Origin: a bacterium HR17
GTDB lineage: Bacteria > Armatimonadota > Fervidibacteria > Fervidibacterales > Fervidibacteraceae
Assembly (NCBI GenBank): GCA_002898575.1
Contig: BEHT01000015.1
Coordinates: 1 to 64,000, forward strand
Length of the DNA: 64,000 nt
Direction of reading: 5' to 3'
Shown in pieces: positions 18,624 through 26,443 of the stretch. A program made the position numbers and the translations under genes. The notes under the pieces were generated by a model. The model was not told the origin of the DNA. It was given only the letters and a program-made list of their open reading frames with translations, and did not search any database. Positions within the stretch are counted from its first letter, which is position 1; each line of letters opens with the position of its first letter.

Positions 18624-18932
18624 TTAGTCACAGTCACTCAAGCGTCCTAAACAGTGCCGAACTAACTTTGGATCAAGAGTGGCTAAAACGCTTTTAACAA
18701 CTGAGGGAACATGCAGCCTTGCTTCCCGCCAATCTTGAAGGGTGTAGTATGTCGGTCCCTGATGGGCAGCCACATTGCTGGTCATCGCTGCCACGATAAT
18801 GTCAGGTTCCGTAGAATGGTAGGTTTCCCCGCAGACAACCAAAGAGGGACGCACCTTCCTAGATGTCATGTCCGCAAAGGGAAAAGGCACCAACACCCCA
18901 TCACCGCGTCTTAGCCCTTTTGCCTTTGCCAT
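18624..18932 (-). CDS. MazF/PemK-type toxin (endoribonuclease)
   Basis: A 102-residue PemK/MazF-like protein. The fold signature is RRGDGVLVPFPFADMTSRKV followed by RPSLVV and IIVAAMTSN, and LHVPSVVKSVLATLDP is the region with the conserved Ser/Thr strand. These toxins cleave RNA in the cytoplasm. ATG 18932 has GGAGG 7 bases upstream and starts inside the antitoxin gene, overlapping it by 32 bases, the standard toxin-antitoxin layout. A longer reading from 18965 lacks a ribosome site. It is the second gene of the defence operon and lies 87 bases before the SNF2 gene. Confidence 0.85.
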   Translation of the reverse strand: MAKAKGLRRGDGVLVPFPFADMTSRKVRPSLVVCGETYHSTEPDIIVAAMTSNVAAHQGPTYYTLQDWREARLHVPSVVKSVLATLDPKLVRHCLGRLSDCD

Positions 18933-19194
18933 GTCTCTCCTCCCAATTGCCCCAAGCTTCGGCATCTACTGGGTTGTCCCAGATACGGTTAAAGGAAGCA
19001 GCAGATAACCCAGCAAATGCCCTTCGTTCTGAGGCTGTCCAATAAGGGACGATGCCAGCCCTTTTTGCCTCAATGTATCTTCGGGCTGCTTCCCTCAAAA
19101 ACTCACTGCGGGTCCTGTTCTCCCTTTTAGCCTCCTTGTCTATCTCTTTGAGCAATTTTTCAGGCAGAGAGATGTTGATGACCTTTGTCGCCAT
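18901..19194 (-). CDS. Ribbon-helix-helix antitoxin
   Basis: A 97-residue CopG/MetJ-type protein. The first strand and helices are clear: TKVINISLPEKLLKEIDKEA then RTRSEFLREAARRYIEAKR, which binds DNA as a dimer. The acidic, Trp-rich C-terminal half (DNPVDAEAWGNWEERHG) would wrap the MazF partner encoded by the overlapping downstream gene. ATG 19194 has AAGGAGG 9 bases upstream. It is the first gene after the promoter at 19230-19258, so, as is usual for antitoxins, it may repress that promoter and thereby the whole defence operon. That is an inference from position. Confidence 0.85.
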   Translation of the reverse strand: MATKVINISLPEKLLKEIDKEAKRENRTRSEFLREAARRYIEAKRAGIVPYWTASERRAFAGLSAASFNRIWDNPVDAEAWGNWEERHGKGKRAKTR

Positions 19195-19229
19195 TTCAAA
19201 AAGCCTCCTTACCTAAAATTTCAACAAAA

Positions 19230-19258
19230 ATCATGGCTTTAGTTCCCTCCCCTGTCAA
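19230..19258 (-). promoter_or_regulatory. Sigma70-type promoter of the antitoxin/defence operon
   Basis: Read on the minus strand, TTGACA (19253-19258) is separated by 17 bases from CATGAT (19230-19235). It lies 36 bases upstream of the antitoxin start, and AAGGAGG follows in the leader. It is the only strong promoter I see for the 18 kb same-strand gene run. Confidence 0.65.
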
Positions 19259-19312
19259 CACTTTCTATTGACCCATCGGTTTGTTAGCCTTTTCTGTAAA
19301 TAGCCCTTAGGT

Positions 19313-19341
19313 TTGGAACTTAGCAGAACCTTTGGTATACT
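19313..19341 (+). promoter_or_regulatory. Sigma70-type promoter of the 19.38 kb gene
   Basis: TTGGAA (19313-19318), a 17-base spacer and TATACT (19336-19341) lie 41 bases before a GTG start that has GGAGGTGA at 19367-19374. It is back to back with the defence operon promoter, about 55 bases apart, so the two may share control. Confidence 0.65.
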
Positions 19342-19381
19342 AAAAGTAGCGAAACCGCAGCCTAAAGGAGGTGATAAGAGA

Positions 19382-20123
19382 GTGGGCTTGACGGTTCATT
19401 TTCGGCTTTCCCATCCTGACTCTTATGCCTCCCCCGATGACATTTTGGCTTTGATGGAGCGCCTTCGTTCTCAAATTGCCGATTGGGGAGTTGATGTTTC
19501 CCCCATCGTTCACCTTGTCTATCCCAACACAAACTACCAAACCTGCCCTGATGAAGGGCTTAGATGGTTCCTCATTCAAGCCCAATACTATCCCCAAAAG
19601 AAAGGCAGCTACCGTTCTTTCCCAAGGCAACTGATCGGCTTTACCGTTTTTCCTGACCCACCTTTTCACGGAAGCGAGCCCCTCAACTTCGCCTTTAGCT
19701 ACTTATCCAAGATTGAGAGGCTGGAGATGGTGTGCTTTCTGCAAGACCCAATACGCTTCCAACTTCGGGATAGAAAACTTCCTCCGTGCCCACCTGACCG
19801 TCATTGCTGTCTTGGACTTAGCCAGACAGGAAGGCTTGAAGGTGAAGGTCTATGATGAAGGGAAGTTCTGGGAAAGCAGGGATGTGGAGAGGCTCTTGAA
19901 GGTTCTGGGCGAATACAACGCCATAACAGCTGCCTTTGTGGAGTTTCTACACTCTGCTATCCCTGAAGAAGTCAGCATAGAAGCGCCTATCCTTCTTCAT
20001 CCCCAATTTCGCCTCTATGCCATTTTGGGGAGGGAGAAGGTGAAAAACCTTCAAGGGCTGGTGGATGTCCTGAAAACCCTCTCTTCCCTTCCCTACCCTA
20101 CCAAGCCTAATCCTCCTTTTTGA
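19382..20123 (+). pseudogene. Protein of unknown family, interrupted by a frameshift
   Basis: A promoter and a GGAGGTGA ribosome site 7 bases before GTG 19382 mark a real gene start. The first frame encodes VGLTVHFRLSHPDSYAS through NFAFSYLSKI and then runs out of sense to a stop at 19855. From about 19713 the adjacent frame continues naturally with RGWRWCAFCKTQYASNFGIE, FLRAHLTVIAVLDLARQEG and VKVYDEGKFW, ending at 20123. A single-base change near 19708-19716 joins both halves into about 247 residues. I do not know its function. It could be a sequencing error, but neighbouring genes to the right are also broken. Confidence 0.6.
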
Positions 20124-20217
20124 CCTTCCTTTTTGGTAAGGTTGCAACTATAACAGGAATTGAAAGGGGCAGGCAACTTTTCGTCACCTGCCCCTTTAAA
20201 GTTCGGGAGTGAGGAGT

Positions 20218-20625
20218 TTACCAGCGGGGACGAGACTTGCGGCGGAAAGCACTCCAGTTCGCTTGGTTGCCTCTCCGTCCGCAGCCTTTGCGTCGCTTTT
20301 GCCAGTCCCACTTGACCGTCCGGATGACACCGTCTCGTCTCACGACAACGGTCAGCCCGCGCAACCGATCTACCAAGCGAGGGTAACCTCGCTGTAGGAG
20401 AAATCGGTCCGTCAGGCAATAAACCAAATCGCCGTGATGGAAACGAGGCTCGGACTCAAGAGCCAAGCAGACAGCAGCAAGCGACACGCCGCGCTGCTGG
20501 CACCGAACCCAAGCATGCTGGGTGAACCGCAAGATGTTCCCGTTGATGGAAGCCTTGAAGATGAGTTCTCGGTCATCTTCCTCCACGAATGCTTCAGGAC
20601 GGCGGAAGACTACCCCTTCGAACAA
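20218..20625 (-). CDS. DUF4258 domain protein
   Basis: A protein of up to 135 residues with the DUF4258 pattern: an ILRFTQHAWVRCQQRGVS helix (H-x3-R-x3-RGV), AVCLALESEP, YCLTDRFLL and RLRGLTVVVRRDGVIRTVKW. The family is small, related in fold to RelE-type toxins, and is often found in mobile regions; its activity is not established. An Arg-rich tail follows. The start is awkward. TTG 20625 has no ribosome site, while a strong AAGGGAGGT lies about 30 bases further upstream. In-frame codons just after that site are TTA CCC ATA, so an ATA start or a lost start codon is possible. Confidence 0.65.
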   Translation of the reverse strand: MFEGVVFRRPEAFVEEDDRELIFKASINGNILRFTQHAWVRCQQRGVSLAAVCLALESEPRFHHGDLVYCLTDRFLLQRGYPRLVDRLRGLTVVVRRDGVIRTVKWDWQKRRKGCGRRGNQANWSAFRRKSRPRW

Positions 20626-20794
20626 GAGGTTTTCTTCTATGGGTAATGCACCTCCCTTAGCATTGTGGAGCGGCTCCCAACCCCTCCACTCCCTTCTTTT
20701 CCTTTTTCAAAGTGCTACTTAAATAATGACACATTGACCTAAAATTTACAACCGTGACCCCTCTTTTCACCATCACAATGGTTTATAATTATTT
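20626..20794. other. Intergenic stretch without recognised gene
   Basis: The stretch holds the AAGGGAGGT ribosome-like site of the DUF4258 gene (about 20650-20660) and AT-rich DNA. I see no promoter with both boxes and no RNA gene. Confidence 0.4.
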
Positions 20795-21170
20795 GAAGCC
20801 TCTTTCCCCAACGCTGCCAAGACCAAAGGCGTCATCTCCACTTCGGCACACGGTGGTCCGATGGCTAAATGCGTCGGTAAAAAAGAGGCTTTTAAAAACA
20901 AAATGAACGAGCAAGTCCTTCTCCCTTTTGCCAGAACTGACGATAAAGTGGTTTCTTTTCTCCCAACAGAACTCAGGCGCCACCTTTACATCTGCGGAAC
21001 TTCTGGGACAGAAAACATGCATCGTCCAACGCTAGATCCAATGGATCCAACGGTTGGACGAAGGTCACCGCACTATCCGTTGTGCGACTTTGAGGGAATG
21101 GCTCAAAGACCTTTTGCCCGGCATCACTTGTCCCTGTGTGCCTAAGGTTATGAAGATTCGGAAGTTTTGC
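20795..21170 (+). pseudogene. Degenerate ORF upstream of cas1 relic, identity unknown
   Basis: One frame reads sensible protein broken by stop codons: RHTVVRWLNASVKKRLLKTK, stop, then LLPELTIKWFLFSQQNSGAT, FTSAELLGQKTCIVQR, stop, IQWIQRLDEGHRTIRCATLR and EWLKDLLPGITCP. The continuity across the stops suggests an old gene that has decayed. I cannot assign it. A transposase or a lost gene of the CRISPR locus are both possible. It runs into the cas1 relic on the same strand. Confidence 0.35.
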
Positions 21171-21177
21171 TGAGTAA

Positions 21178-21908
21178 GTGGAAAGATATCAAGACGAAGC
21201 CTTTAGGTTGAGCGTTGCGAAAGCAATTGTTGCTGCAAAAATTACCCATCAACAGCGACTCCTTCGTCGGCGTGCCCGCAACCATCCCAATCCATTGCTG
21301 GTTCAAGTTGCCAACTAACTGAGCCAATTGATGGAAACTTTGCCGCCCCGCTCTTCTGTAGCAGAGGTGATGGGTGTTGAAGGACAAGCATCCGTCCTTT
21401 ACTTTTCCGTTTTTGCTCAGTGCCTTCGGCAAGAAGGGTTAACTTTCACTGAGCGCAACCGCCGACCACCCAAAGACCCCGTCAATGCTGTTTTGAGTCT
21501 GGGCTACATACTGGTATTGGGGAGGTGCTGAGTGTTGTGATGATGCAAGGACTTCACCCTGGTTTGGGGTTCTTGCATGAGGTTAGCCGACGCCGGCCCC
21601 ATCTGGCGTTGGATTTGTTGGAACTCGTCCGTCAACCCATCGTAGACCGATTAACTTTGAGCCTTTTCAACAGAGGTGTTCTAACGTCAGACGATTTTCT
21701 CATCCAACCCAGCGGTGAAGTGAGATTGAAGGAACAGAGCTTAAAGCGTTACCTCCATTTCTACGAGCGAGCGATGACTACACCTTTCCGCTACGGCAAC
21801 GACGGGAGGATAGGGACATTCCGCGATTATCTGAAGGAACAAGTAACGGGACTGAAAGAATCCGTGCAGGAGAACCATCCATGGACGCCGATTGTTCTGG
21901 AACTTTGA
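21178..21908 (+). pseudogene. cas1: cas1 relic (CRISPR adaptation integrase), N-terminus lost and frameshifted
   Basis: The helical catalytic lobe of Cas1 is recognisable. The first frame gives RLSVAKAIVAAKITHQQRLL, then a stop (TAA after LLVQVAN), then EVMGVEGQASVLYFSVF with the conserved Glu, and FTERNRRPPKDPVNAVLSLG. At about 21521 the frame shifts, because a GGGG run seems one G short, and continues as GEVLSVVMMQGLHPGLGFLH with the catalytic His, then LDLLELVRQPIVDRL. The N-terminal beta domain is absent. Cas1 with Cas2 inserts spacers; this copy cannot be functional as read. The cas2 relic follows 10 bases later. Confidence 0.85.
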
Positions 21909-21918
21909 GGTGATTCAA

Positions 21919-22194
21919 ATGCGTTACGCCATTGCCTACGACATCTCCGATGCCTATCGTCGCAACCGCGTCTTCAAGTTTTTGAAAGGTTGGTGAAGGC
22001 GAGTTCAAAAGAGCGTTTTTGAATGTGATTTGTCTCAGAAAGAACTTGATGAAGTCGTTGAAGGATTGAAAGAGTTGCTGGTTCTTCACGAAGACCGCTG
22101 CCATGTCTATCGGCTTTGTTAGGAATGTCTTCCAAAGAAACTGGTGCTCGGTGAAGAGATAGAACCCGAATGGTCAAGCCCCATCACAGTGTAA
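21919..22194 (+). pseudogene. cas2: cas2 relic with two nonsense codons
   Basis: ATG 21919, with GAGGTGA upstream, opens a Cas2-like protein: MRYAIAYDISDAYRRNRVFK, then GGT TGG TGA where FGxRVQ is expected, then RRVQKSVFECDLSQKELDEV, VVEGLKELLVLHEDRCHVYR, LC, TAG, and a final segment to TAA at 22192-22194. Read through, it is 91 residues, the normal Cas2 length, with the N-terminal strand Asp (YDIS) intact. Two in-frame stops make it a pseudogene. No CRISPR repeats are found downstream. Confidence 0.8.
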
Positions 22195-22257
22195 TCAAGG
22201 TGTAGGATATGAAGGAAACACTCAAAGACCACACTTCATTACCACCAATTGCACCTC

Positions 22258-22671
22258 TTACTGAAGTAGAGGATGATAGAGATCTTTACATTGTTCCCCA
22301 ATTTTACGAATGAATGGCATAGAAAGTCTATATTCAAGAATTCGCATATAATGATTATAGATGTCTTGTAGCATTGATTAATATTTATATCTTTACATGA
22401 CAATACTTTCAAACCAATCAAATCGCATAAAAACAAGCCACTCAGCCTTAATTTGATCTATGGAATGATTGACGCTAAAAAGGAGATAAGCTAATTAATG
22501 ATTTTATAACATTATCAAAGAAAATTTGTCAAACATTTGTACAATAGTTTGATATGTAACACTTTGAATTTGTTTTCTCATTTCTTTGGTTTGCAAGTAA
22601 AGCAAGGGAAGCGAAATTGTCACGCTTAGATCCGATATGATAGACAAAGCAGATAAAAGACTGTCCTTCAT
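22258..22671 (-). pseudogene. Decayed small membrane-anchored protein gene
   Basis: ATG 22671 has a perfect ribosome site (GGAGGTG, 22679-22685). The frame encodes one hydrophobic helix and an amphipathic tail (MKDSLLSALSIISDLSVTIS, LPLLYLQTKEMRKQIQSVTY, QTIVQMFDKFSLIML) before a stop. Another frame then continues with NHSIDQIKAEWLVFMRFDWF and ESIVM, two stop codons, and MLQDIYNHYMRILEYRLSMP, FIRKIGEQCKDLYHPLLQ. Together these look like one protein of about 135 residues with an N-terminal anchor and a helical cytoplasmic domain. The family is not recognised. Confidence 0.5.
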
Positions 22672-22689
22672 TTGTAAACACCTCCTATA

Positions 22690-22860
22690 TTAGTTCTGGA
22701 GCCAAGATCTCCAACGCCATCGGGGCTGCCACTTAAGAAAGTTCTGCAAGGCGCGACAGGCAATGATTGATTCATACTCGCCAAAGCCTTCCTTGATCGG
22801 ACCCTCAAAGTCGTAGAAGCGTTTCAGTATGTCGAGATGGAATAGGCACGCCGACATCAT
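22690..22860 (-). pseudogene. C-terminal gene fragment, unknown
   Basis: A 56-residue open stretch, MMSACLFHLDILKRFYDFEG then FGEYESIIACRALQNFLKWQ and PRWRWRSWLQN, ends 5 bases before the ribosome site of the next relic. Its composition is protein-like and the upstream frame is blocked by a TAG, so it looks like the tail of a truncated gene. I cannot name it. Confidence 0.3.
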
Positions 22861-23043
22861 TAGGTAATGATGAAAAACACATGGTAACCTGAGCCGCTAT
22901 CGTAACGCAAGAGTTGTTCAACTAAGTGTCGTGAATGAATTGAATGTTTTTTCATCAATAGGAACATAATAGGACTTTAAAGGTCTTTTGGAAAAAGTGA
23001 AACCAAGGACTGATTCGCTAGACATGAAGATAACTTTTGAAAT
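22861..23043. other. Gene-poor AT-rich stretch
   Basis: No ORF, repeat array, promoter pair or RNA gene is apparent. Short sense-like pieces in shifting frames suggest decayed coding DNA. Confidence 0.35.
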
Positions 23044-23373
23044 TTAATGGTGTACTGCCAAGTGCAGGACTTTATAAGTGCCTATCACATTAACTTCAAA
23101 AATTTGCTGTTCCGGGACCTCTCTCGGCGCTCTAATAGCTGCTAGGTGAACCATGGCATCCCAACGGTGGTTCAGCTGAAATGGGAACCTTTCAGGAAGT
23201 TCCAAGATGTCTACCTGATAGAAATCGTCACAACACTCTGGGGACGGTTCGACATGACCAACGACTATGTATCCTTGTGCCCGAAGGAAGCATCCCAAAT
23301 AGTGTCCAATACTGCCTGCAATGTCAGTAATCAGAACCGCTTGTGAGCGTCCTTGTAAGTTCATTACGGTCAT
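23044..23373 (-). pseudogene. Truncated NAD-dependent sugar epimerase fragment
   Basis: A 109-residue N-terminal piece of an extended SDR epimerase/dehydratase. The Rossmann start is VLITDIAGSIGHYLGCFL; the normal TGxxGxxG has its first Gly changed to Asp. It continues with DILELPERFPF, WDAMVHLAAIRAPREVPEQQ and FEVNVIGTYKVLHLA, then stops before the catalytic YxxxK region. A GGAGGTGA site precedes ATG 23373. Intact relatives have about 300 residues, so this is a remnant. Confidence 0.65.
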
Positions 23374-23572
23374 TTCACCTCCTTATTTAATTTAAACAGG
23401 CTGTGGTCTGGGGCGATGAAGTCAATGATTACTAGCGCCTGCTCAAAAACAGCTAAATTAACACGCCCGCTACGCAACTTAGTGCACCGATAAGCAGCGC
23501 TACCCACCGAGACAATCCTTATTCTGCTGCAGTGACGCCATAAAGGTTAAAGCTCAAGAAACTGCTGCGTTC

Positions 23573-24030
23573 TCACTCTGACACCACACTGTCCGCACAC
23601 AAACTGAAGTAGTGCAAAAAGTCCAGCCAGTCAGCGAGTTCATTGCTTATGGGTTTGGCAGACACAGTGACGAACCCTACGCCGACAGTAAACAGGCTTA
23701 ACTGCAGACCGCTCCGTTCAAACGGGTTGCCTTTTGGGGAAGTGTTATCATCCATTCAGCGCTGCTGCCCAATCCAGAGGGTGATTGCCTCATATTGGCG
23801 TCCATCCGCCGGAGCAAAGCCGTCAGCGGCGTCCCTTTAGGTGGGTTCAGACAGATGCTAAACGCTCTCTCCCGACCCTTCCACTGAGTGGACTCTACCA
23901 CCCTTGCACGCTGCTCCGAGGTTTCCGCGCCAAACAGAAAAGGATACAAAGTGAATGAAAGAAGCCTTTGGGTCCGCTTCCGCCCTAGCACCTCCTCAAG
24001 CCATGAAGATTTAGCGCTCGTTATTCGCAA
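23573..24030 (-). pseudogene. Frameshifted remnant of an unknown protein gene
   Basis: Two overlapping frames form one sense-like sequence. The first covers WLEEVLGRKRTQRLLSF, LYPFLFGAETSEQRARVVES and TPLTALLRRMDANMRQSPSG. The second covers WMDDNTSPKGNPFERSGLQL, SLFTVGVGFVTVSAKPISNE and LADWLDFLHYFS. The switch falls near 23750. I do not recognise the family. Neighbours on both sides are also broken. Confidence 0.4.
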
Positions 24031-24245
24031 CTATACTTTTGCAGGTTTGATTTCGCTGCGAAATGCTGATTTTGTGAAGCACTGACTGCTTGACTCCAAA
24101 TCCTCCAAAACCGGCAAAATAATTCATAATCAGCTACCTTAGTGTTTCGGAACAGAATCTACCCACGTTAACAGCATAACTTAAACTGCTTGTGCCCTCT
24201 GTGTGCTGAGTGTTACTTGTCGTATAATAAGGTCAAGGTTAATCC

Positions 24246-24434
24246 TCAAGTCTTGCAATACGCCAACCTGTAATCGCATCCAGTCTCTGAGATGGAAGAA
24301 GTGGTATGTACAATATGCTTTACTCCGGCATTCATTTTTGCTCTCTGAACCTCTTTGGAGGCTTCATCGTGGTGTGTCAAATTCCATTGCAACCGGCGTT
24401 TATCGAAAGTTCGCAAAATCGGGACATTGTTCAA
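24246..24434 (-). pseudogene. Possible second epimerase-like fragment
   Basis: A 62-residue stretch includes VQRAKMNAGVKHIVHTTSSI, which resembles the strand before the catalytic Ser in extended SDR epimerases (AGVKxxVxxSS). Upstream residues HHDEASKEV may be the preceding helix. Both ends are cut. It may belong to the same kind of gene as the fragment at 23044-23373. Confidence 0.3.
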
Positions 24435-24650
24435 TCGCCTCCCCTAATTGCCGTTCTTCTACAAATATTCTCCACGCTGCAAGTATAAAGGATTTCCGTT
24501 CGCCTTCAGATTTAATGAGGCGAGGTAATACCTCCTATGTTCAGGTTTTATAGATTTGTGTCGTAGTGGTACTTAATACGCGTTTTTTCTGCCGAAATTC
24601 AAATGCCAAATTGCTCACATGAGAGGAAGGATCGTTGGACGGGGTTGCAA
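24435..24650. other. Stretch without recognised gene
   Basis: I see no gene, repeat or promoter. It separates an epimerase-like fragment from the remnant at 24651. Confidence 0.35.
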
Positions 24651-24910
24651 TTACTTCATTGCTGAGACCTGCTTGCGGTGTAGCGAGCTAAGCCGAGCGC
24701 GTAAATCAGTGTCATTAAACTGGTCAACATGCGCTTGACGGATAATCCCGCACTCTGTCCACCCCCATAGTTCTCTATGTTCCCATTGTTGAAGGTCAAT
24801 AAGTATCGACAGAATTCGTTCATCCATTCCGTCCAATCACTCTCTTTTGCAAAACTTCTCAAAATTAATGTAACTTCACCTCCCTCTAAAGTTGTGTGGT
24901 TATCCATCAA
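24651..24910 (-). pseudogene. Frameshifted remnant of unknown small protein gene
   Basis: A GGAGGTGA site near 24880 leads into LRSFAKESDWTEWMNEF; the next frame then reads MDERILSILIDLQQWEHREL, WGWTECGIIRQAHVDQFNDT and DLRARLSSLHRKQVSAMK to a stop at 24651. The shift lies near 24830. The product is soluble and charged; the family is unknown. It abuts the 3' end of the transposase remnant. Confidence 0.35.
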
Positions 24911-24914
24911 TATT

Positions 24915-25870
24915 CACACAAATCGTTTGACCCTCTCCCTGTCTCCCCAATACTCCCTCAACGCCTTTACCAATACCCCTCCAACTCCCCCATGTCCTCC
25001 AAAACCCTGTTTGCCACCTTCTTCCTCACCTCTCCCTCAACTCCTCAAATAAGCCTTTCAACTAGGTTCAACTTTGGCCTGTAAGGCGGTAACCATATCA
25101 CTTTACCCCTCAGACACCTCCTTTATTGCTCCTTTGTCAACAGGTGCCTTATCCCAGACCAAAGCCACTTTCTCTCCCAACCCTTTTCTATGCCCCTACT
25201 ATCATCCTAACTACTTCCCCATCCATCTCAGAAGCTCCAAAAGACTTGCACCTCTCCCGAAAGGACTTCTACCTCCGTCCACAAATATCCCCATTCAAAC
25301 TCCATCTTCAAAGGCAAATCCTTTCTCTCCACACAGGACTCCAATTGCGATGAGGGTTTGAAATCAGCCATACCTCATCCAATCACTGAAAATCACCTTC
25401 CTATCTCCTTCCTGACGCCTCAGATAGCCCCTTCTGAAGGCTTCTTGCTTTCCCTCATCCCTCTTGGGGCTGTGTCGTAAGGTCTCGCCGTCTTCCAACT
25501 CCACCTACCTTCCTTAAGACGATACCAAATCGCTTGAAGTGTCACTTCTATCCCTTCTTCTTCAACCTCAAAGCCATTTTCTTTGAGATCCAAACCTCTC
25601 CTTCTTTGCTCACCCATTCTTTGACTTTCTCCATCCTCCCTTCATCAAGAACTCTTCTCCTACCTTGCCCCTTTTTCCTTTTCAGTCCCTTCCTCCCCGT
25701 TATCCCAAATAACCCATTGCCAAAGGGACTTTAAGGTTATCCCAAGCCTTTTGGCAACTTCTTTCCTGCTTGCTCCTTGATAAAGCCAAAGAATAGCCGA
25801 TATTCGTCCCTTAAAGAAGCCTCTTTGGTTGAGCAGATGCGTTTTGAAGTCGCGCCTTGCTGAGATGGTT
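24915..25870 (-). mobile_element. Degenerate IS630-type transposase gene
   Basis: Pieces of an IS630/Tc1-type transposase can be read across several stops and frameshifts. The N-terminal helix-turn-helix reads ISAILWLYQGASRKEVAKRL. The second DNA-binding part, 25420-25617, reads FEVEEEGIEVTLQAIWYRLK and EGRWSWKTARPYD. Fragments of the DDE core follow, including KVALVWDKAPVDKGAIKEV, where D-x-A-P corresponds to the second catalytic Asp. I could not define terminal inverted repeats. The element is inactive. Confidence 0.6.
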
Positions 25871-25889
25871 TGCTAAAGGAATTGGCTTC

Positions 25890-26267
25890 ATCGTTTTCCC
25901 CTCCCCTCGCTATTATCCTACTACCGATCTTTTACGCCAAAATTTCAACCCTCATCTGGCTTTGCCTGACGGAGAAAAGAGGTGTCGTGTCGCCCTTGAC
26001 GATCTTTTGGACTTCTTTGAAGGAATTTCCTTTCTTGCAAGGAAGCGCAAAAACACCAGACCCAAAAGATGTCTGGGGCTTTCTCTTCGGTTATATTGAC
26101 TACTATTGCTTGGCTACAAAGGAACACATTGAACAGGCACGCAAGGAAGGACGGATTGCAATGGAAAGAGTTAACAAATTTTCACAAGCAACTCATTGAT
26201 ATTGAAGCCGCCCGACAACGAACAACTCCGTCGCTTTCTTGAAGACAAAGCAGAATTATCTGTGTGA
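25890..26267 (+). pseudogene. Decayed DUF4760-like protein gene
   Basis: Three frames must be joined: LALPDGEKRCRVALDDLLDF and FEGISFLARKRKNTRP, then KDVWGFLFGYIDYYCLATKE and HIEQARKEG, then LQWKELTNFHKQLIDIEAAR and NEQLRRFLEDKAELSV with a stop at 26265-26267. The pattern LLDFFEGISFL...WGFLFGYIDYY is that of DUF4760-like helical proteins, often the cytoplasmic part of small anchored proteins. At least two frameshifts are needed, so it is a pseudogene. Confidence 0.5.
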
Positions 26268-26275
26268 GAGGCGTT

Positions 26276-26443
26276 ATGAATCAATGCCTTGATGCTGGCA
26301 ATCACGATTGGTTTGCGATTTTTGGGTCACTACTTTTGGCTCTATCTCAGGATTTCAAGTTCATCCGACAGTGGGACTTGACACTTACTGGATTTGCTCT
26401 TTGTCTGCTGGCACAAGTCGTCACATCCCCATGATGCGGTAAC
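26276..26443 (+). CDS. Small hydrophobic ORF, possibly truncated
   Basis: ATG 26276, 9 bases after the previous relic, opens 55 residues: MNQCLDAGNHDWFAIFGSLL, LALSQDFKFIRQWDLTLTGF, then a tail that runs into the end of fabI on the other strand. The first 45 residues look like a membrane protein start. The last 10 are antisense to fabI and probably not native, so the gene may have been cut at the island edge. Confidence 0.3.

Noticed and set aside
22195-22700. Possible CRISPR array next to the cas1-cas2 relics
   Set aside because: The region is AT-rich but contains no regularly spaced direct repeat of 24-40 bases on either strand.
25074-25361. Plus-strand Ser/Pro-rich ORF of about 95 codons
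   Set aside because: Its composition is that of an antisense reading of the degenerate IS630 transposase on the minus strand.
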